Shown here: in pieces, positions 33,813-44,693 of the stretch
How positions within the stretch are numbered: the stretch's first letter is position 1
How the letters are laid out: every line of letters begins with the position of its first letter
DNA from: Winogradskya consettensis
Lineage (GTDB): Bacteria > Actinomycetota > Actinomycetes > Mycobacteriales > Micromonosporaceae
Direction: 5' to 3'
DNA length: 64,000 bases
Assembly: GCF_018332715.1 (NCBI RefSeq)
Contig: NZ_BOQP01000002.1
Location: 54,506 to 118,505 of the forward strand
The notes under the pieces: generated by a model
What the model saw: the letters and a program-made list of their open reading frames with translations, nothing else
Told to the model about the DNA's origin: nothing
Databases searched by the model: none
Position numbers and translations under genes: made by a program

Positions 33813-35090
33813 ATGACGGCCGTTGCCGCCCCCACCACGTCCACAAGCCCCGCCCGTGCCCTGGTTTGCCGCGGTTGCGGGACCGAATTTCCCCTCGCCG
33901 CGCAGCACGCGTGTTACGAGTGTTTCGGCCCGCTGGAAGTCGCGTACGACCAGGCCGCCCTCGCCACGGTGACCCGTGAGCAGATCGAGGCCGGCCCGGA
34001 CAACATCTGGCGTTACGCCGCCCTGCTGCCCGCCGGTCAGGACCCCGCCACCCGGGTCACCCTCGACCCCGGCATGACCCCGCTGGTCAGCGCCCCGGCC
34101 CTCGCCGCCGAGATCGGGCTGCGCGCCCCGCTGTGGGTCAAGGACGACTCCGCCAACCCGACCCACTCGTTCAAGGACCGGGTCGTCTCGGTGGCTCTCA
34201 CGGCCGCCCGCGAGCTCGGCTTCACCCGGTTCGCCTGCGCCTCCACCGGCAATCTGGCCAACTCGGTCGCCGCGCACGCCGCGCGGGCCGGCGTGCCCTC
34301 GATCACCTTCATCCCGAGCGACCTCGAGGCAGGCAAGATCATCACCACCGCTGTGTACGGCGGGGAGCTGGTCGCCATCGAAGGCTCGTACGACGACGTG
34401 AACCGGCTCTGCGGCGAGCTCGTGGAGACCGACGAGTTCGAGGACACCGCGTTCGTCAACGTCAACGTGCGCCCGTTCTACGCCGAGGGCTCCAAGACCC
34501 TGGGCTACGAGGTCGCGGAGCAGCTCGGCTGGCGCATCCCGGCCCAGGTCGTCATCCCGATGGCCTCCGGCGAGCTGCTCACGAAGATTGACAAGGCGTT
34601 CAGCGAGCTGATCGAGATCGGCCTCGTCGAGGCCCCCGAGGGCGGCTGGACGGTCTTCGGCGCACAGTCCGCGGGCTGCAACCCGATCGCGACCGCGCTG
34701 CACAACGACACCGACACGATCATCCCCGTCAAGCCGACCGGCATCGCGAAGTCGCTGAACATCGGCGACCCGGCCGCCGGGGCGTACGCCATCGAGGCCG
34801 TCAAGCGCACCGGCGGATGGATGGACTACGCCGACGACGACGAGATCCGTGAGGGCATCCGGCTGCTGGCCCGCACCACCGGCGTCTTCGCCGAGACCGC
34901 GGGCGGCACCACGGTCGCCGTGCTCAAGAAGCTGGTCGAGAGCGGCAAGCTCGACCCCGAGAAGGAGACCGTCGTCTACAACACCGGCGAGGGCCTGAAG
35001 ACCATCGACGCGATCGCCGGCCTCGTCGGACCGACCCACACGATCAAGCCCTCGCTGCGCGGTGCACGCGAGGCCGGCCTGCTGGGTTAA
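33813..35090 (+). CDS. thrC: Threonine synthase
   Basis: A 425-aa PLP enzyme that converts O-phosphohomoserine to threonine. The PLP lysine is K121 in NPTHSFKDR. STGNLANSVAAHAARAG forms the phosphate-binding region and PMASGELLTK a later conserved block. The N-terminus carries two CxxC pairs (C19/C22 and C34/C37), a zinc-ribbon-like extension seen in one thrC subgroup. I chose ATG 33813 because AGGAG ends 8 nt upstream; upstream in-frame ATGs lie inside the riboswitch. Regulation by SAM fits, since phosphohomoserine/homoserine is the branch point between threonine and methionine/SAM. Confidence 0.95.
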   Translation: MTAVAAPTTSTSPARALVCRGCGTEFPLAAQHACYECFGPLEVAYDQAALATVTREQIEAGPDNIWRYAALLPAGQDPATRVTLDPGMTPLVSAPALAAEIGLRAPLWVKDDSANPTHSFKDRVVSVALTAARELGFTRFACASTGNLANSVAAHAARAGVPSITFIPSDLEAGKIITTAVYGGELVAIEGSYDDVNRLCGELVETDEFEDTAFVNVNVRPFYAEGSKTLGYEVAEQLGWRIPAQVVIPMASGELLTKIDKAFSELIEIGLVEAPEGGWTVFGAQSAGCNPIATALHNDTDTIIPVKPTGIAKSLNIGDPAAGAYAIEAVKRTGGWMDYADDDEIREGIRLLARTTGVFAETAGGTTVAVLKKLVESGKLDPEKETVVYNTGEGLKTIDAIAGLVGPTHTIKPSLRGAREAGLLG

Positions 35091-35355
35091 CCGTCCGTAG
35101 TGGTCGTCCTGCCCACCGTGGAGAAATAACCCCGGCGAGGTCTTGCGCGGGGGTTCCAGGGTCGGCAGGATGCTCTACGCGGGAGGGCGCGACGCCGTAC
35201 GAGGCCCCACCTTATGAGCTTGGTGACAATCTCCTAGGGGCCCAACGACCCGGTGCCGGAGGCATCGTGCGCGCGCCCTCTCGACCAAAAACCCTTGCGG
35301 CCTCACGGCCGAAAACCAGTCGTGCTCCGGACGCGGACCGAGGACCATCCGCCGG

Positions 35356-36324
35356 ATGGACATCTCCGCTCTGAGCACCGCCGACGAGGAAGCTGTCTAC
35401 CTCGTCGCCAAGGCCTCCGCCGAGGCCGACACCCCGGACGTCCCGCCCTGGTCGAGGGCCGCGTTCCTGGCCCGGATCCATGACCCGTGGCCCGGCCACA
35501 ACTTCGAGTTCCACGTGGCCCACGACGACGACGGCCAGGTGGCCGGCTACGTCGAGCTCGGCCTGCCCCAGCTCGACAACCTCAGCAACGTCAACCTCCA
35601 GGTGACGGTCCACCCCGACCGGCGACGCAAGGGCATCGGCCGGGCGCTGTACACCCTCGCGGTGGAGCGGGCCCGCGCCCTCGGCCGCAGCCACCTCATC
35701 GGCCCGACCGTCGACCGGCGCCCGGACGGTCCGGCGTTCGCCACCGCGATGGGTGCCAAGGCCGGGCTGGCCGAGCTGCGCAGCCGCCTCGACGTCGCGG
35801 ACTTCGACGCCCTGAACCTCGACGTGCCGATCGCGGACGGTTACCGGCTCGTCCAGTGGACCGATCACGCACCCGACGACCTGATCGACGATGTGGCCCT
35901 GCTGGACAGCAGCCTCATGACGGAGGCGCCCAGCGGCGACCTCAACTGGGAGGCCGAGAAGATCGACGCCGCCCGGGTCCGCGAGTCCGAGGCCGCGATC
36001 ATCGCGCGCAACCGCACCGGCTACAGCAGCGCCGCCGTACACATCGGGACCGGGCGCCTGATCGCCTGGACCCAGATCACCTGCCCGAACGACGACCGCT
36101 GGCAGGCCTGGCAGCAGATCACCATTGTCGACCCCGCCCACCGCGGTCACGGCCTAGGCCTGACGATCAAGGTTGCCAATCTCAGGTACGCCCGGAGCAC
36201 CCGCCCCGAACTCCGAGCCATCGACACCTTCAACGCCGCGGACAACGTCGCGATGCTCCGCGTCAACGAGGCGATGGGCTTCCGGCGTCGCGAGACCTGG
36301 AGCCAGTGGCAGGTGACCGTGTGA
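35356..36324 (+). CDS. Tandem-domain GNAT N-acetyltransferase
   Basis: A 322-aa protein with two GNAT folds. The first (about 1-150) has motif [18 protein letters not shown] with the R-x-x-G-x-G/A loop. The second (about 160-322) has [18 protein letters not shown] and ends with [17 protein letters not shown]. Two-domain GNATs include mycothiol synthase, where only one domain is catalytic, but this protein does not match it closely. The acceptor is unknown. The 265 nt between thrC and this gene contain no gene that I can support, only short GC-rich inverted repeats. The last 62 nt overlap the opposing small gene. Confidence 0.83.
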   Translation: MDISALSTADEEAVYLVAKASAEADTPDVPPWSRAAFLARIHDPWPGHNFEFHVAHDDDGQVAGYVELGLPQLDNLSNVNLQVTVHPDRRRKGIGRALYTLAVERARALGRSHLIGPTVDRRPDGPAFATAMGAKAGLAELRSRLDVADFDALNLDVPIADGYRLVQWTDHAPDDLIDDVALLDSSLMTEAPSGDLNWEAEKIDAARVRESEAAIIARNRTGYSSAAVHIGTGRLIAWTQITCPNDDRWQAWQQITIVDPAHRGHGLGLTIKVANLRYARSTRPELRAIDTFNAADNVAMLRVNEAMGFRRRETWSQWQVTV

Positions 36325-36718
36325 ACCGCGGTCGCAGCGGCCGCTCCGCGTAACCACCCCGGGCCAGGCCCGCCCGCCGCTCGAAGACGTTGCGGGTGCC
36401 GTAGCAGCCGGTCAGCGCCCACGAATACCCGCACGCCACCCAGTAGGCGGGCCAGAAGAACGGACCGAGCAGGGCGTACTGCCGGGCGTGCGCGCGCTCA
36501 TGGTCGAACAGCCCCGCGCGGTCCTCATGCAGGAGCCAATCCGCGCTGCGCCGGGTGATGATCACCGACCCGACCGTGAAACACGTGGCCGGCGGGACCC
36601 GTCGCCGATACCCCTCGGCGACGATGATGCCGTCCCGACCGCGCCGCAGCTTCGCCCCACCGAGGACCGCCACGGCGAGCCCCACCGCGGTGGTCCCGTT
36701 GACGGCGTTGCGCTTCAT
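36263..36718 (-). CDS. Small membrane-associated protein with HExxH motif
   Basis: From ATG 36718 the product is 151 aa. A hydrophobic segment near the N-terminus ([16 protein letters not shown]) and another after the motif ([21 protein letters not shown]) suggest membrane contact. Between them [10 protein letters not shown] contains HERAH, an HExxH zinc-protease-like pattern, followed by a Gln. [12 protein letters not shown] precedes it. No family was recognised. HExxH alone does not prove a protease. The 3' part overlaps the tandem GNAT gene by 62 nt, so the true end may be earlier if the terminal 20 residues are not functional. The ribosome site is weak. Confidence 0.55.
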   Translation of the reverse strand: MKRNAVNGTTAVGLAVAVLGGAKLRRGRDGIIVAEGYRRRVPPATCFTVGSVIITRRSADWLLHEDRAGLFDHERAHARQYALLGPFFWPAYWVACGYSWALTGCYGTRNVFERRAGLARGGYAERPLRPRFTRSPATGSRSRDAGSPSPR

Positions 36719-36755
36719 GAGCCGCCCGGCTTTCGCGTCACGCGCCCGGCCGTGC

Positions 36756-37277
36756 TCACGCGCGGCGGCGCATCTGGAGCTCCTGCAGGCCGTGCACGGC
36801 GGGGTGCGGGACGCGCACGCCGGTGTCCTCGAAGCCCAGCCGCTCATAGGCCCGGACCGCCCGGTCGTTGCCGACCACGACCTCGAGCATCAGCTCGTGC
36901 CGCCCGGCCTCCACCGACCACTGCGCGACCGCGTCGACGAGCGCGCCGAGCACACCCGAGCCGCGCCGCGCCGGGGTGATGTAGACCGCGAAGATCACCG
37001 TGGCCCGCGGGTGCTCCGGCAGCACCGTGCCGCCGGCGTGCCCGATGAGCCGCCCGCCCGCGGGATCCGCGACGAACTGGGCGAGGTGCATGCCCTGGGA
37101 AGCCTGCACGATCCGGCGCCGGTAGTCGGCGTGCGAGCGCGCCGCGGCCTGCGCCAGCGTCTCCAGGAACGCCAGGGGGCTGTCGGCGAGCATCTCCAGC
37201 CGCAGGGCGCGCATCCGTGCCGCATCCTCGGGCGTGACCCGGTGCACGGTCATCGGCGGTGCCAGAACGCTGGTCAT
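36756..37277 (-). CDS. GNAT-family N-acetyltransferase
   Basis: A 173-aa GNAT protein. Motif A is [19 protein letters not shown], with R-x-x-G-x-L/G, and motif B is [16 protein letters not shown]. It probably acetylates an amine-bearing small molecule or protein N-terminus. ATG 37277 (AAGG upstream) is preferred to ATG 37313, and ATG 37250 (MTVHRV) is also possible. It is followed on the same strand by the HExxH protein gene 37 nt downstream. Confidence 0.8.
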   Translation of the reverse strand: MTSVLAPPMTVHRVTPEDAARMRALRLEMLADSPLAFLETLAQAAARSHADYRRRIVQASQGMHLAQFVADPAGGRLIGHAGGTVLPEHPRATVIFAVYITPARRGSGVLGALVDAVAQWSVEAGRHELMLEVVVGNDRAVRAYERLGFEDTGVRVPHPAVHGLQELQMRRRA

Positions 37278-37305
37278 GCTGCCTTGCCTACCCCCTGAAA
37301 CAGAA

Positions 37306-37335
37306 CGCGGCAACCCGGATAGCCGGATTGCCGCG
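37306..37335 (-). terminator. Intrinsic terminator of the glycosyltransferase gene
   Basis: On the minus strand a 13-bp stem with one G-T pair (CGCGGCAATCCGG with its complement) and a 4-nt loop starts 12 nt past the stop codon of the glycosyltransferase gene. It is followed by TTCTGTTTC. Confidence 0.8.
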
Positions 37336-37347
37336 TGCCGGAAAGGC

Positions 37348-40300
37348 TCAGGAGCCCAGCTCGAGCATCCGATCGACTACGCGCTTGGTCGCCGAGCCGT
37401 CGTCCAGGTCACAGAACCGGGCCTGGAACGCGGCGCGCTCGTCGGCGTACGCACCCGGGTCCACCGCGATCTCGGCGAGCGTCTTGACGACGTCCTCCGA
37501 GGTCATCAGCAGCGGGCCGGGGGCCTCACGCTCGAAGTCGAAGTAGAAACCACGCAGCTTGTCGCGGTAGTGCTCGAGGTCGTACGTGAAGAGCAGGATG
37601 GGCCGGCCGGTGTTGGCGAAGTCGAACATCACCGAGGAGTAGTCGGTGATCAGCACGTCGGTCACCGAGAGCAGGTCGGCCATGTCGGGGTACGTCGAGA
37701 CGTCGATCACGAAGCCGGAGCCGTCGTCCGGGATGGGGTCGACGACGTTGGGGTGCCGGCGGACCAGCAGCACGTGGTCGTCGCCGAGCATCCGGCGGGC
37801 GGCGGCGAGGTCGAGCTGCATCGACATCTTGTAGCGGCCCTGACCGTAGAACTCGTCGTCGCGCCAGGTCGGGGCGTACAGGATGACGCGCTTGCCCGCG
37901 GGGAGGCCGATGCGCTTGCCGATGGCCGCCGTGGCGACCGGGTCGTTGTGGAACAGCACGTCGTTACGCGGGTAGCCGGACTCCAGCATCTCCCCGCCGT
38001 AGCGGAACGCCCGCTGCAGGATCGGGGTGCTGAAGCGGTTGGGTGAGACGAGGAACGTCCAGTTGGGCGTCTCCTTCTCGACCCGCTGCAGGTAGTTGCG
38101 GTCCGCGTGGCGGATGTCGGTGACGTCGAACCCGATCCGCTTCAGCGGGGTGCCGTGCCAGGTCTGCACCACGATCTGGCCGGGGCGGCGCTCGAACCAG
38201 TCCGGCAGGTGGGAGTTGGTGACGATGTAACGGCTGGTGGCGAGCGCGTCGTACCACTCGGTGCCGCCGAGACGGGCGGTCGACAGCGTCTCCGGCGTGG
38301 CGGCCTGGCCGTCGCGGACCGTCAGATACTGCGCCTCCAGGGGAAGCCCGCGGCGGACGAGCTCCTCGTGCATCGCCTTGGGGCTGTCGGAATACTGCCG
38401 GCCACCGAAGCTCTCGAACAGCACCGCGTCGCGCAGCGGACTGCGCCGCAGGGTCGCGATGCGCTTCTGCCGCAGCTGGGTGCGGGCATACGCCCCGCGC
38501 TCCTCGACCTGCAGCACCGAACCGGCCCGCAGCGCCACGAAGTCGCCCTCGGACAGCTCCAGCGTGAACTCGCGGTGCTCGTCGGGGGAGTAGGCCGGGC
38601 AGATCGCGCGGACGGCGTTGGCCACGACGAGGTTGGTGACCTCGTAGGAGCCGCCGGCCCGATGGCTGACAAGCAGGTCCCAGAGGCCGGGGCGCAGCTC
38701 GACGGCGTCGCCCCAGGACGGCACCCGGCTCGGGTTGATCTTCGCGGTCCACCGGTTGCCGTCGATCGCGACGTCGAGCGAGCGCTCCTCGGCCGCACCG
38801 CGCATCCGCAGCTTGATCTCGGGGGCCCCGTCGACCGGCCGGAAGTCACCGGTCAGCGTCAGCGTGCCGTCGGCGGACCACGCGGCCGTGTCGGCCACCG
38901 GACCCTGCGCGCGGGCGCAGAGCCAGAGGAAGCCCGCAGCCGTACGCCGGATGAAGATGTGCCGGTCGTAGATCTCCGAGCGGGCGGTGTCGAGCTCGTC
39001 GCTGAGCAGGTGCACGGACTGCTTGCCGCCGCTTGCGAACGTCATCTGGATGCGCCAGCGGTCCATCGGGCCGCCCGGCGGGGGCATGACCGGGGGACCG
39101 GCGTGCTCGAACAGCTCGTTGAGACGCACCACCGCGCGGAACGGGGTGGCGCCGTTCTTCGTCGTGCCGAACTCGACCGCCGCGGTCGTCTCCGCCACGT
39201 CGGTGACCCGGCACAGGCGCAGCTTGCCGCCGCTCGGCGGGGCACCGATCACGAGACCGTCGATGACCATCGTTTCGTTCTCGAACGTGATGGCCGTGGC
39301 CTTGGCGGTGACCTTGTCGACGCGCAGCAGGATGTGGGAGCCGTCGGCCACCGGCGTCAGCTGGGTGGTGGCGTCGATGTACTGCGGGACGAGGTTCAGC
39401 CGGGTCGGGTGCGCACCCAGCTTCAGCCGGCCCTTGCGCAGCTTGGTGCCGGCGATGATGCCGACCGCGATCTGCCAGCGGCCCTCTTCCCAGCCGCCGC
39501 CGGACTGCAGCTGCGCCGGGTCGATGGTGACCTCGAAGCCGGACCAGTCGTAGGACTTGTCCGGGTGGGTGGAGGTCGCGGTCGCCTCGGGGTCGCGGCG
39601 CGGGCTGGCCGGCAGCGTGAGCGTGCGCCCGGACTTGCGCTCGCGCAGCCGGACGATGCGCGCCGACGTCCAGCGCGAGTTGGCGGCGGTGCCGTCGATG
39701 TAGGCATAGGCCTGGATGACGAGCTTGCCGTCACGCCAGAACACGTTGGTGACCCGGCTGCGGACAGCGGGCTTGCCCATGTCGTAGAGATCGCGCGGGA
39801 CACCGGCCGACGGGTCGTCCAGGAACGGCAGGTCGGCGAAGCGGCGGCTGCCTTCGTTCTTGGTCTCGATCGGCATGCCGGGGCGGCTCGCGAGCAGGAC
39901 CTCGATGACTTCCGCGAGCTTGCCCGCGCGGATGAGCGACCAGCAGACCGCGAACTTCGGCGGCAGGCTCTCGATCGTGCCGGGACGAACCCGGGCAAGG
40001 AAGAGGTTGACCTCGCGCATGAACTTCGCCTGGAACTCCGGGTCGGCGTCGGGCAGCGCGCCCAGCACGATCGCGAAGTCGTCGACCAGCACGTTCGAGT
40101 CGTAGGCCTGCTTGACCTCGCCCTGGTGGTGCTCGCCGAGGAAGCGGCTGACCCGGTCGACCGCGCGCAGCCGGTCGGCGGTGGTCTCCCAGTCGGTGCG
40201 GCGCTGCGTGATCGACTTCTCGCCGCTCTCGCGCTTGCGCCAGTAGTAGACCGGCACGTTGACGACGTCGACGGCGGTGGCCATGGCGTGCGCGGTCAGC

Positions 40301-41001
40301 GCGACCGGCACGTCCTCGAAGACGACGCCCTCGGGGAAGGTCAGGCCGTGCTCGTCCCAGAACTTGCGGCGGTAGACCTTGTTCCAGACCGTGCGGTCCT
40401 TGAGCAGGGTGAGCCGCTGGCTGACATGGGTACGCAGCACGGTCCTGCCGAAGATCGGGGTGTGCATGTGCGAGGCGTTCGCACCCCGGGACGTCAGGGA
40501 CCGGACCGCGCCGCAGGCGAAGTCGGAGCCGCTGTGCTCCAGGGTGGTCATCATCATCTCGTACGCATACGGCGGAACCACGTCGTCGCCGTCGGCGAAG
40601 GTGAGAAACGTCCCCTGGGCGATGGCGATGCCCACGTTGCGTGCCTTGCCGGGGCCGGCCTCGCTCTGGTGCACGGCCTTGAACCGGGGGTCCTTCGCGG
40701 CCCACTCGTCGACGATCGCACCGGTGCCGTCGACCGAGCCGTCGTCGACCACCACGACCTCGAGGTTGTGGTAGGTCTGCGCGGCGATCGAAGCGAGGCA
40801 CTCATCGAGATAGGCGTCGATGTCGTGAGCCGGCACCACGACGCTGAGCAGGGGCTTGGCGCCGGTGCTCGGGGACTGTGGCGACTCGGCGACCGAGTCG
40901 GTGACGCTGGGTGATCGCTGTGCCGGAATCCGCTTGCTGTCCGGCTCCCGTAGGTGGGCGCTCTTGCCGGCGCCGACGATACGGTTGTCCACTCCGCTCA
41001 C
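37348..41001 (-). CDS. Bifunctional glycosyltransferase 2 / CDP-glycerol glycerophosphotransferase (teichoic-acid type)
   Basis: The 1217-aa protein has a GT2 domain (about 50-300; SVVVPAHDIDAYLDECL and the metal DxD in FADGDDV). A long middle region with beta-sandwich repeats follows (about 400-840; for example WSGFEVTIDPAQLQ). The C-terminal glycerophosphotransferase domain of TagF type (about 850-1215) has VVQTWHGTPLKRIG, RNDVLFHN, YAPTWRDD and ITDYSSVMFDF. These enzymes extend poly(polyol-phosphate) chains of wall teichoic acids or related glycopolymers at the cytoplasmic face of the membrane. Cytoplasmic, with no membrane helices. There are no linked tag genes. A three-unit 11-nt repeat resembling a PHO box lies about 90 nt before the ATG. 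Confidence 0.88.
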   Translation of the reverse strand: MSGVDNRIVGAGKSAHLREPDSKRIPAQRSPSVTDSVAESPQSPSTGAKPLLSVVVPAHDIDAYLDECLASIAAQTYHNLEVVVVDDGSVDGTGAIVDEWAAKDPRFKAVHQSEAGPGKARNVGIAIAQGTFLTFADGDDVVPPYAYEMMMTTLEHSGSDFACGAVRSLTSRGANASHMHTPIFGRTVLRTHVSQRLTLLKDRTVWNKVYRRKFWDEHGLTFPEGVVFEDVPVALTAHAMATAVDVVNVPVYYWRKRESGEKSITQRRTDWETTADRLRAVDRVSRFLGEHHQGEVKQAYDSNVLVDDFAIVLGALPDADPEFQAKFMREVNLFLARVRPGTIESLPPKFAVCWSLIRAGKLAEVIEVLLASRPGMPIETKNEGSRRFADLPFLDDPSAGVPRDLYDMGKPAVRSRVTNVFWRDGKLVIQAYAYIDGTAANSRWTSARIVRLRERKSGRTLTLPASPRRDPEATATSTHPDKSYDWSGFEVTIDPAQLQSGGGWEEGRWQIAVGIIAGTKLRKGRLKLGAHPTRLNLVPQYIDATTQLTPVADGSHILLRVDKVTAKATAITFENETMVIDGLVIGAPPSGGKLRLCRVTDVAETTAAVEFGTTKNGATPFRAVVRLNELFEHAGPPVMPPPGGPMDRWRIQMTFASGGKQSVHLLSDELDTARSEIYDRHIFIRRTAAGFLWLCARAQGPVADTAAWSADGTLTLTGDFRPVDGAPEIKLRMRGAAEERSLDVAIDGNRWTAKINPSRVPSWGDAVELRPGLWDLLVSHRAGGSYEVTNLVVANAVRAICPAYSPDEHREFTLELSEGDFVALRAGSVLQVEERGAYARTQLRQKRIATLRRSPLRDAVLFESFGGRQYSDSPKAMHEELVRRGLPLEAQYLTVRDGQAATPETLSTARLGGTEWYDALATSRYIVTNSHLPDWFERRPGQIVVQTWHGTPLKRIGFDVTDIRHADRNYLQRVEKETPNWTFLVSPNRFSTPILQRAFRYGGEMLESGYPRNDVLFHNDPVATAAIGKRIGLPAGKRVILYAPTWRDDEFYGQGRYKMSMQLDLAAARRMLGDDHVLLVRRHPNVVDPIPDDGSGFVIDVSTYPDMADLLSVTDVLITDYSSVMFDFANTGRPILLFTYDLEHYRDKLRGFYFDFEREAPGPLLMTSEDVVKTLAEIAVDPGAYADERAAFQARFCDLDDGSATKRVVDRMLELGS

Positions 41002-41091
41002 TCCTCAATCCGGGCATAACCGGATCGCCCTCCCCAGACCATCGGGGTGTCCGTAGTCCCGCGGCATGCCAGCCGCACCCGCACCGTACAG

Positions 41092-41124
41092 GCAACGTCA
41101 ACTTGCCGCCCACTCCGCGTCAAC
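41092..41124 (-). promoter_or_regulatory. PHO-box-like triple 11-nt direct repeat
   Basis: Read on the minus strand, three 11-nt units follow each other: GTTGACGCGGA, GTGGGCGGCAA and GTTGACGTTGC. Streptomyces PhoP operators are 11-nt direct repeats starting with GTTCACC; units 1 and 3 match five of those seven positions. The site lies about 90 nt upstream of the teichoic-acid-type gene. Regulation by phosphate is inference. Confidence 0.4.
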
Positions 41125-41407
41125 CTGCGGCAATGCGAAATTTAGCATTGATCTGCCCGGATTGAAACGGGCAAAAAACGTATTACGGAACACGCGCCGA
41201 GGTATGGACCGGTTGCATTACGGCTCACCGGCCGATCGGTCCATCCCTGAATGGGGTGACCGCCGTCACGACTGCCGGCGCCGTTGATCCCCGGGCCGGG
41301 AATTGTTCACGCATCGTGATCAAGAAGGTGGGCCTTCAGTCCGGCCAAGGGCAGCGGTGGGGCGGTCGGATCGGGGTTGCGCGGGCCCCCTGGACATGAC
41401 CGTTGTC

Positions 41408-41434
41408 CTTGCACTCGCCCTGGCAGAGTGCTAA
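41408..41434 (+). promoter_or_regulatory. CIRCE element 1 overlapping the groEL promoter
   Basis: CTTGCACTC-N9-GAGTGCTAA is an HrcA operator with 7 of 9 paired positions in its left arm. It overlaps a sigma-70-type promoter, TTGCAC (41409-41414) and TAAACA (41432-41437), with a 17-nt spacer, so bound HrcA would block RNA polymerase. Confidence 0.85.
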
Positions 41435-41441
41435 ACAGGTC

Positions 41442-41470
41442 ATTGGCACTCGCGATGCGTGAGTGCCAAT
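41442..41470 (+). promoter_or_regulatory. CIRCE element 2, perfect inverted repeat
   Basis: ATTGGCACTC (41442-41451) and GAGTGCCAAT (41461-41470) are perfect complements around a 9-nt spacer. This is the HrcA/CIRCE layout (canonical TTAGCACTC-N9-GAGTGCTAA). It falls at or just after the predicted transcription start, 8 nt from CIRCE 1. Confidence 0.93.
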
Positions 41471-41561
41471 CAGGTCGGGACGGTGGGGTCCCTGGCCGCG
41501 GTGCCGCCATCGGCGCCGGGGTGCGGGACCGGTCGTCGCGGGCTTATCCGGCTCGACCTGA

Positions 41562-43286
<1,725 letters not shown>

Positions 43287-43320
43287 GTCCAGCCCCACCC
43301 TGCACCACCAGTTCCACCGA

Positions 43321-43350
43321 CGCGGGCCGTCCCTCCGGGGGCGGCCCGCG
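43321..43350 (+). terminator. Intrinsic terminator after groEL
   Basis: CGCGGGCCG (43321-43329) pairs with CGGCCCGCG (43342-43350), 35 nt past the groEL stop, with a 12-nt loop. GC-rich and without a T-run, but well placed. Confidence 0.65.
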
Positions 43351-43374
43351 CTGCGTTGCGGGAAACTCGACGGC

Positions 43375-44676
43375 ATGGCAGACGACGAATGGGAACGGGT
43401 GCTGGACCAGCTCGACCGGCAGGTGACGTCCGGGCGGCTCTCACCGGACGTGGCGACGCTGGCCGAGCTGATGGCAGGCTACCGGGTGCCGGGTGTCAGC
43501 ATCGCTGTCGGAGACGTGACCGGGAGGGTCTGGGCGGCGGGGTACGGCAGCACGGGTGCTGAGGCGCCGGTGACCGCGGACACAGCGTTCCCGGCCTGCT
43601 CGATCAGCAAGCATGTGACGGCGTTCGGCGCGCTGCGACTGGCCGACAGCGGTGTGCTGGAGCTGGATGCCGATGTCGCCGAGTACCTGGCCTCGTGGCA
43701 ACTGCGCGGCGTGACGGTGCGACAGCTTCTGGCGCACACCGCTGGGCTGTCCGACACCTGGTACCGCGGCTATGCCCAGGACTGCGATGCGCCGTCGCTG
43801 CTGCAGGTCCTGGAGGGCAGCGGTCCGGCGAGCACTCCGCCGGTGCGGCCGGCGCTGTTACCGGGGAGCCGGTTCCGATACTCGGGCAGCCACTACTCCG
43901 TCCTGCAGCAGGTGATGGTGGACGCGACCGGGTCCTCGTTCGACGAGCTCATGCGCACCCTCGTGCTGGAGCCGGTGGCGATGGCCGGCAGCAGCTTCGA
44001 CCAGCGATTCCCGCACCGGCATCCGGTGGCCCGGGGGCATCACGGCGGCGGCGCCACGATCGCCGGCGGGTGGCGGACGCAGCCGGAGCTGGCCGCGGCC
44101 GGACTGTGGAGCACCCCCACCGACCTGCTGCTGCTCGAGCTCGAGATCGCGCGGGCGGTCGCGGGCGACTCGAAGCTGCTCAGCCACGATCTGGCCACCC
44201 AGATGGTGACGCAGCAGGTGCCCGGCGGCTTCGGACTCGGCACGGAGGTCGACGACAGCGCCGGGCGCAGGCGGTTCGGGCACACCGGGCAGAACGTCGG
44301 CTACACCTGCTTCTCGTTCGCGTGGCCCGACCGCGGCACCGCCGTCGCTGCCATGACGAACTCCGAGGACGGATGGGAGGTGCTGGCCAGCATCCGTGCC
44401 GCTGCCGACCGCCTGTACGCCACCGCCGTCCCGGCCGCGCCGCTGAGTGACGTGACGGGCCGCTACGTGCTGCGCGACGACTACCCGATCGACATCGCGG
44501 TGGTCGGCGAACGGCTGACCTTCTCCGCCGCCGGTCAGCCCCCGGTGGTGCTGGTGGCGCACCCGGAGGGTCACCACGTGCACCCGGGGCTCGACCTGGA
44601 GATCCGGTTCCTGCCGACCGGCGTGGAGCTGCGCCAGGAAGGACGATCGCAGACCGCGGCCCGGTCAGGGGGTTAG
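43375..44676 (+). CDS. Serine hydrolase, class C beta-lactamase/penicillin-binding-protein fold
   Basis: A 433-aa hydrolase. The SxxK motif is S76-I-S-K79 (PACSISKH), followed by the Tyr motif RYSGSHYS (Y-S-G) and the third motif as GHTGQN (H-T-G in place of K-T-G). The H-T-G form is typical of class C-like esterases and D-aminopeptidases. A C-terminal beta domain (about 350-425) is lipocalin-like. No signal peptide is visible, so a cytoplasmic or unconventional location is likely. The substrate is unknown, and beta-lactam resistance should not be inferred. It converges with the Gfo/Idh gene, 17 nt apart. Confidence 0.82.
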   Translation: MADDEWERVLDQLDRQVTSGRLSPDVATLAELMAGYRVPGVSIAVGDVTGRVWAAGYGSTGAEAPVTADTAFPACSISKHVTAFGALRLADSGVLELDADVAEYLASWQLRGVTVRQLLAHTAGLSDTWYRGYAQDCDAPSLLQVLEGSGPASTPPVRPALLPGSRFRYSGSHYSVLQQVMVDATGSSFDELMRTLVLEPVAMAGSSFDQRFPHRHPVARGHHGGGATIAGGWRTQPELAAAGLWSTPTDLLLLELEIARAVAGDSKLLSHDLATQMVTQQVPGGFGLGTEVDDSAGRRRFGHTGQNVGYTCFSFAWPDRGTAVAAMTNSEDGWEVLASIRAAADRLYATAVPAAPLSDVTGRYVLRDDYPIDIAVVGERLTFSAAGQPPVVLVAHPEGHHVHPGLDLEIRFLPTGVELRQEGRSQTAARSGG

Positions 44677-44693
44677 GCGGACGACAGCGCCGG

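Noticed and set aside
35091..35355. Short ORFs and small inverted repeats after thrC
   Set aside because: No ORF has a ribosome site plus family sequence; GC-rich short repeats are too weak to call as a terminator with confidence.
38107..40914. 935-aa open frame on the plus strand
   Set aside because: Antisense to the glycosyltransferase gene, Arg/Gly/Asp-rich and without motifs.
41138..41176. Hairpin TGCCCG/CGGGCA with a following A-run as a terminator
   Set aside because: The run is A, not T, on the plus strand, and there is no plus-strand gene upstream that it could end; on the minus strand the T-run precedes the stem.
43375..44676. Antibiotic-resistance beta-lactamase
   Set aside because: SxxK and YxS/G are present, but the third motif is HTG and no signal peptide is seen; esterase or peptidase is more likely.
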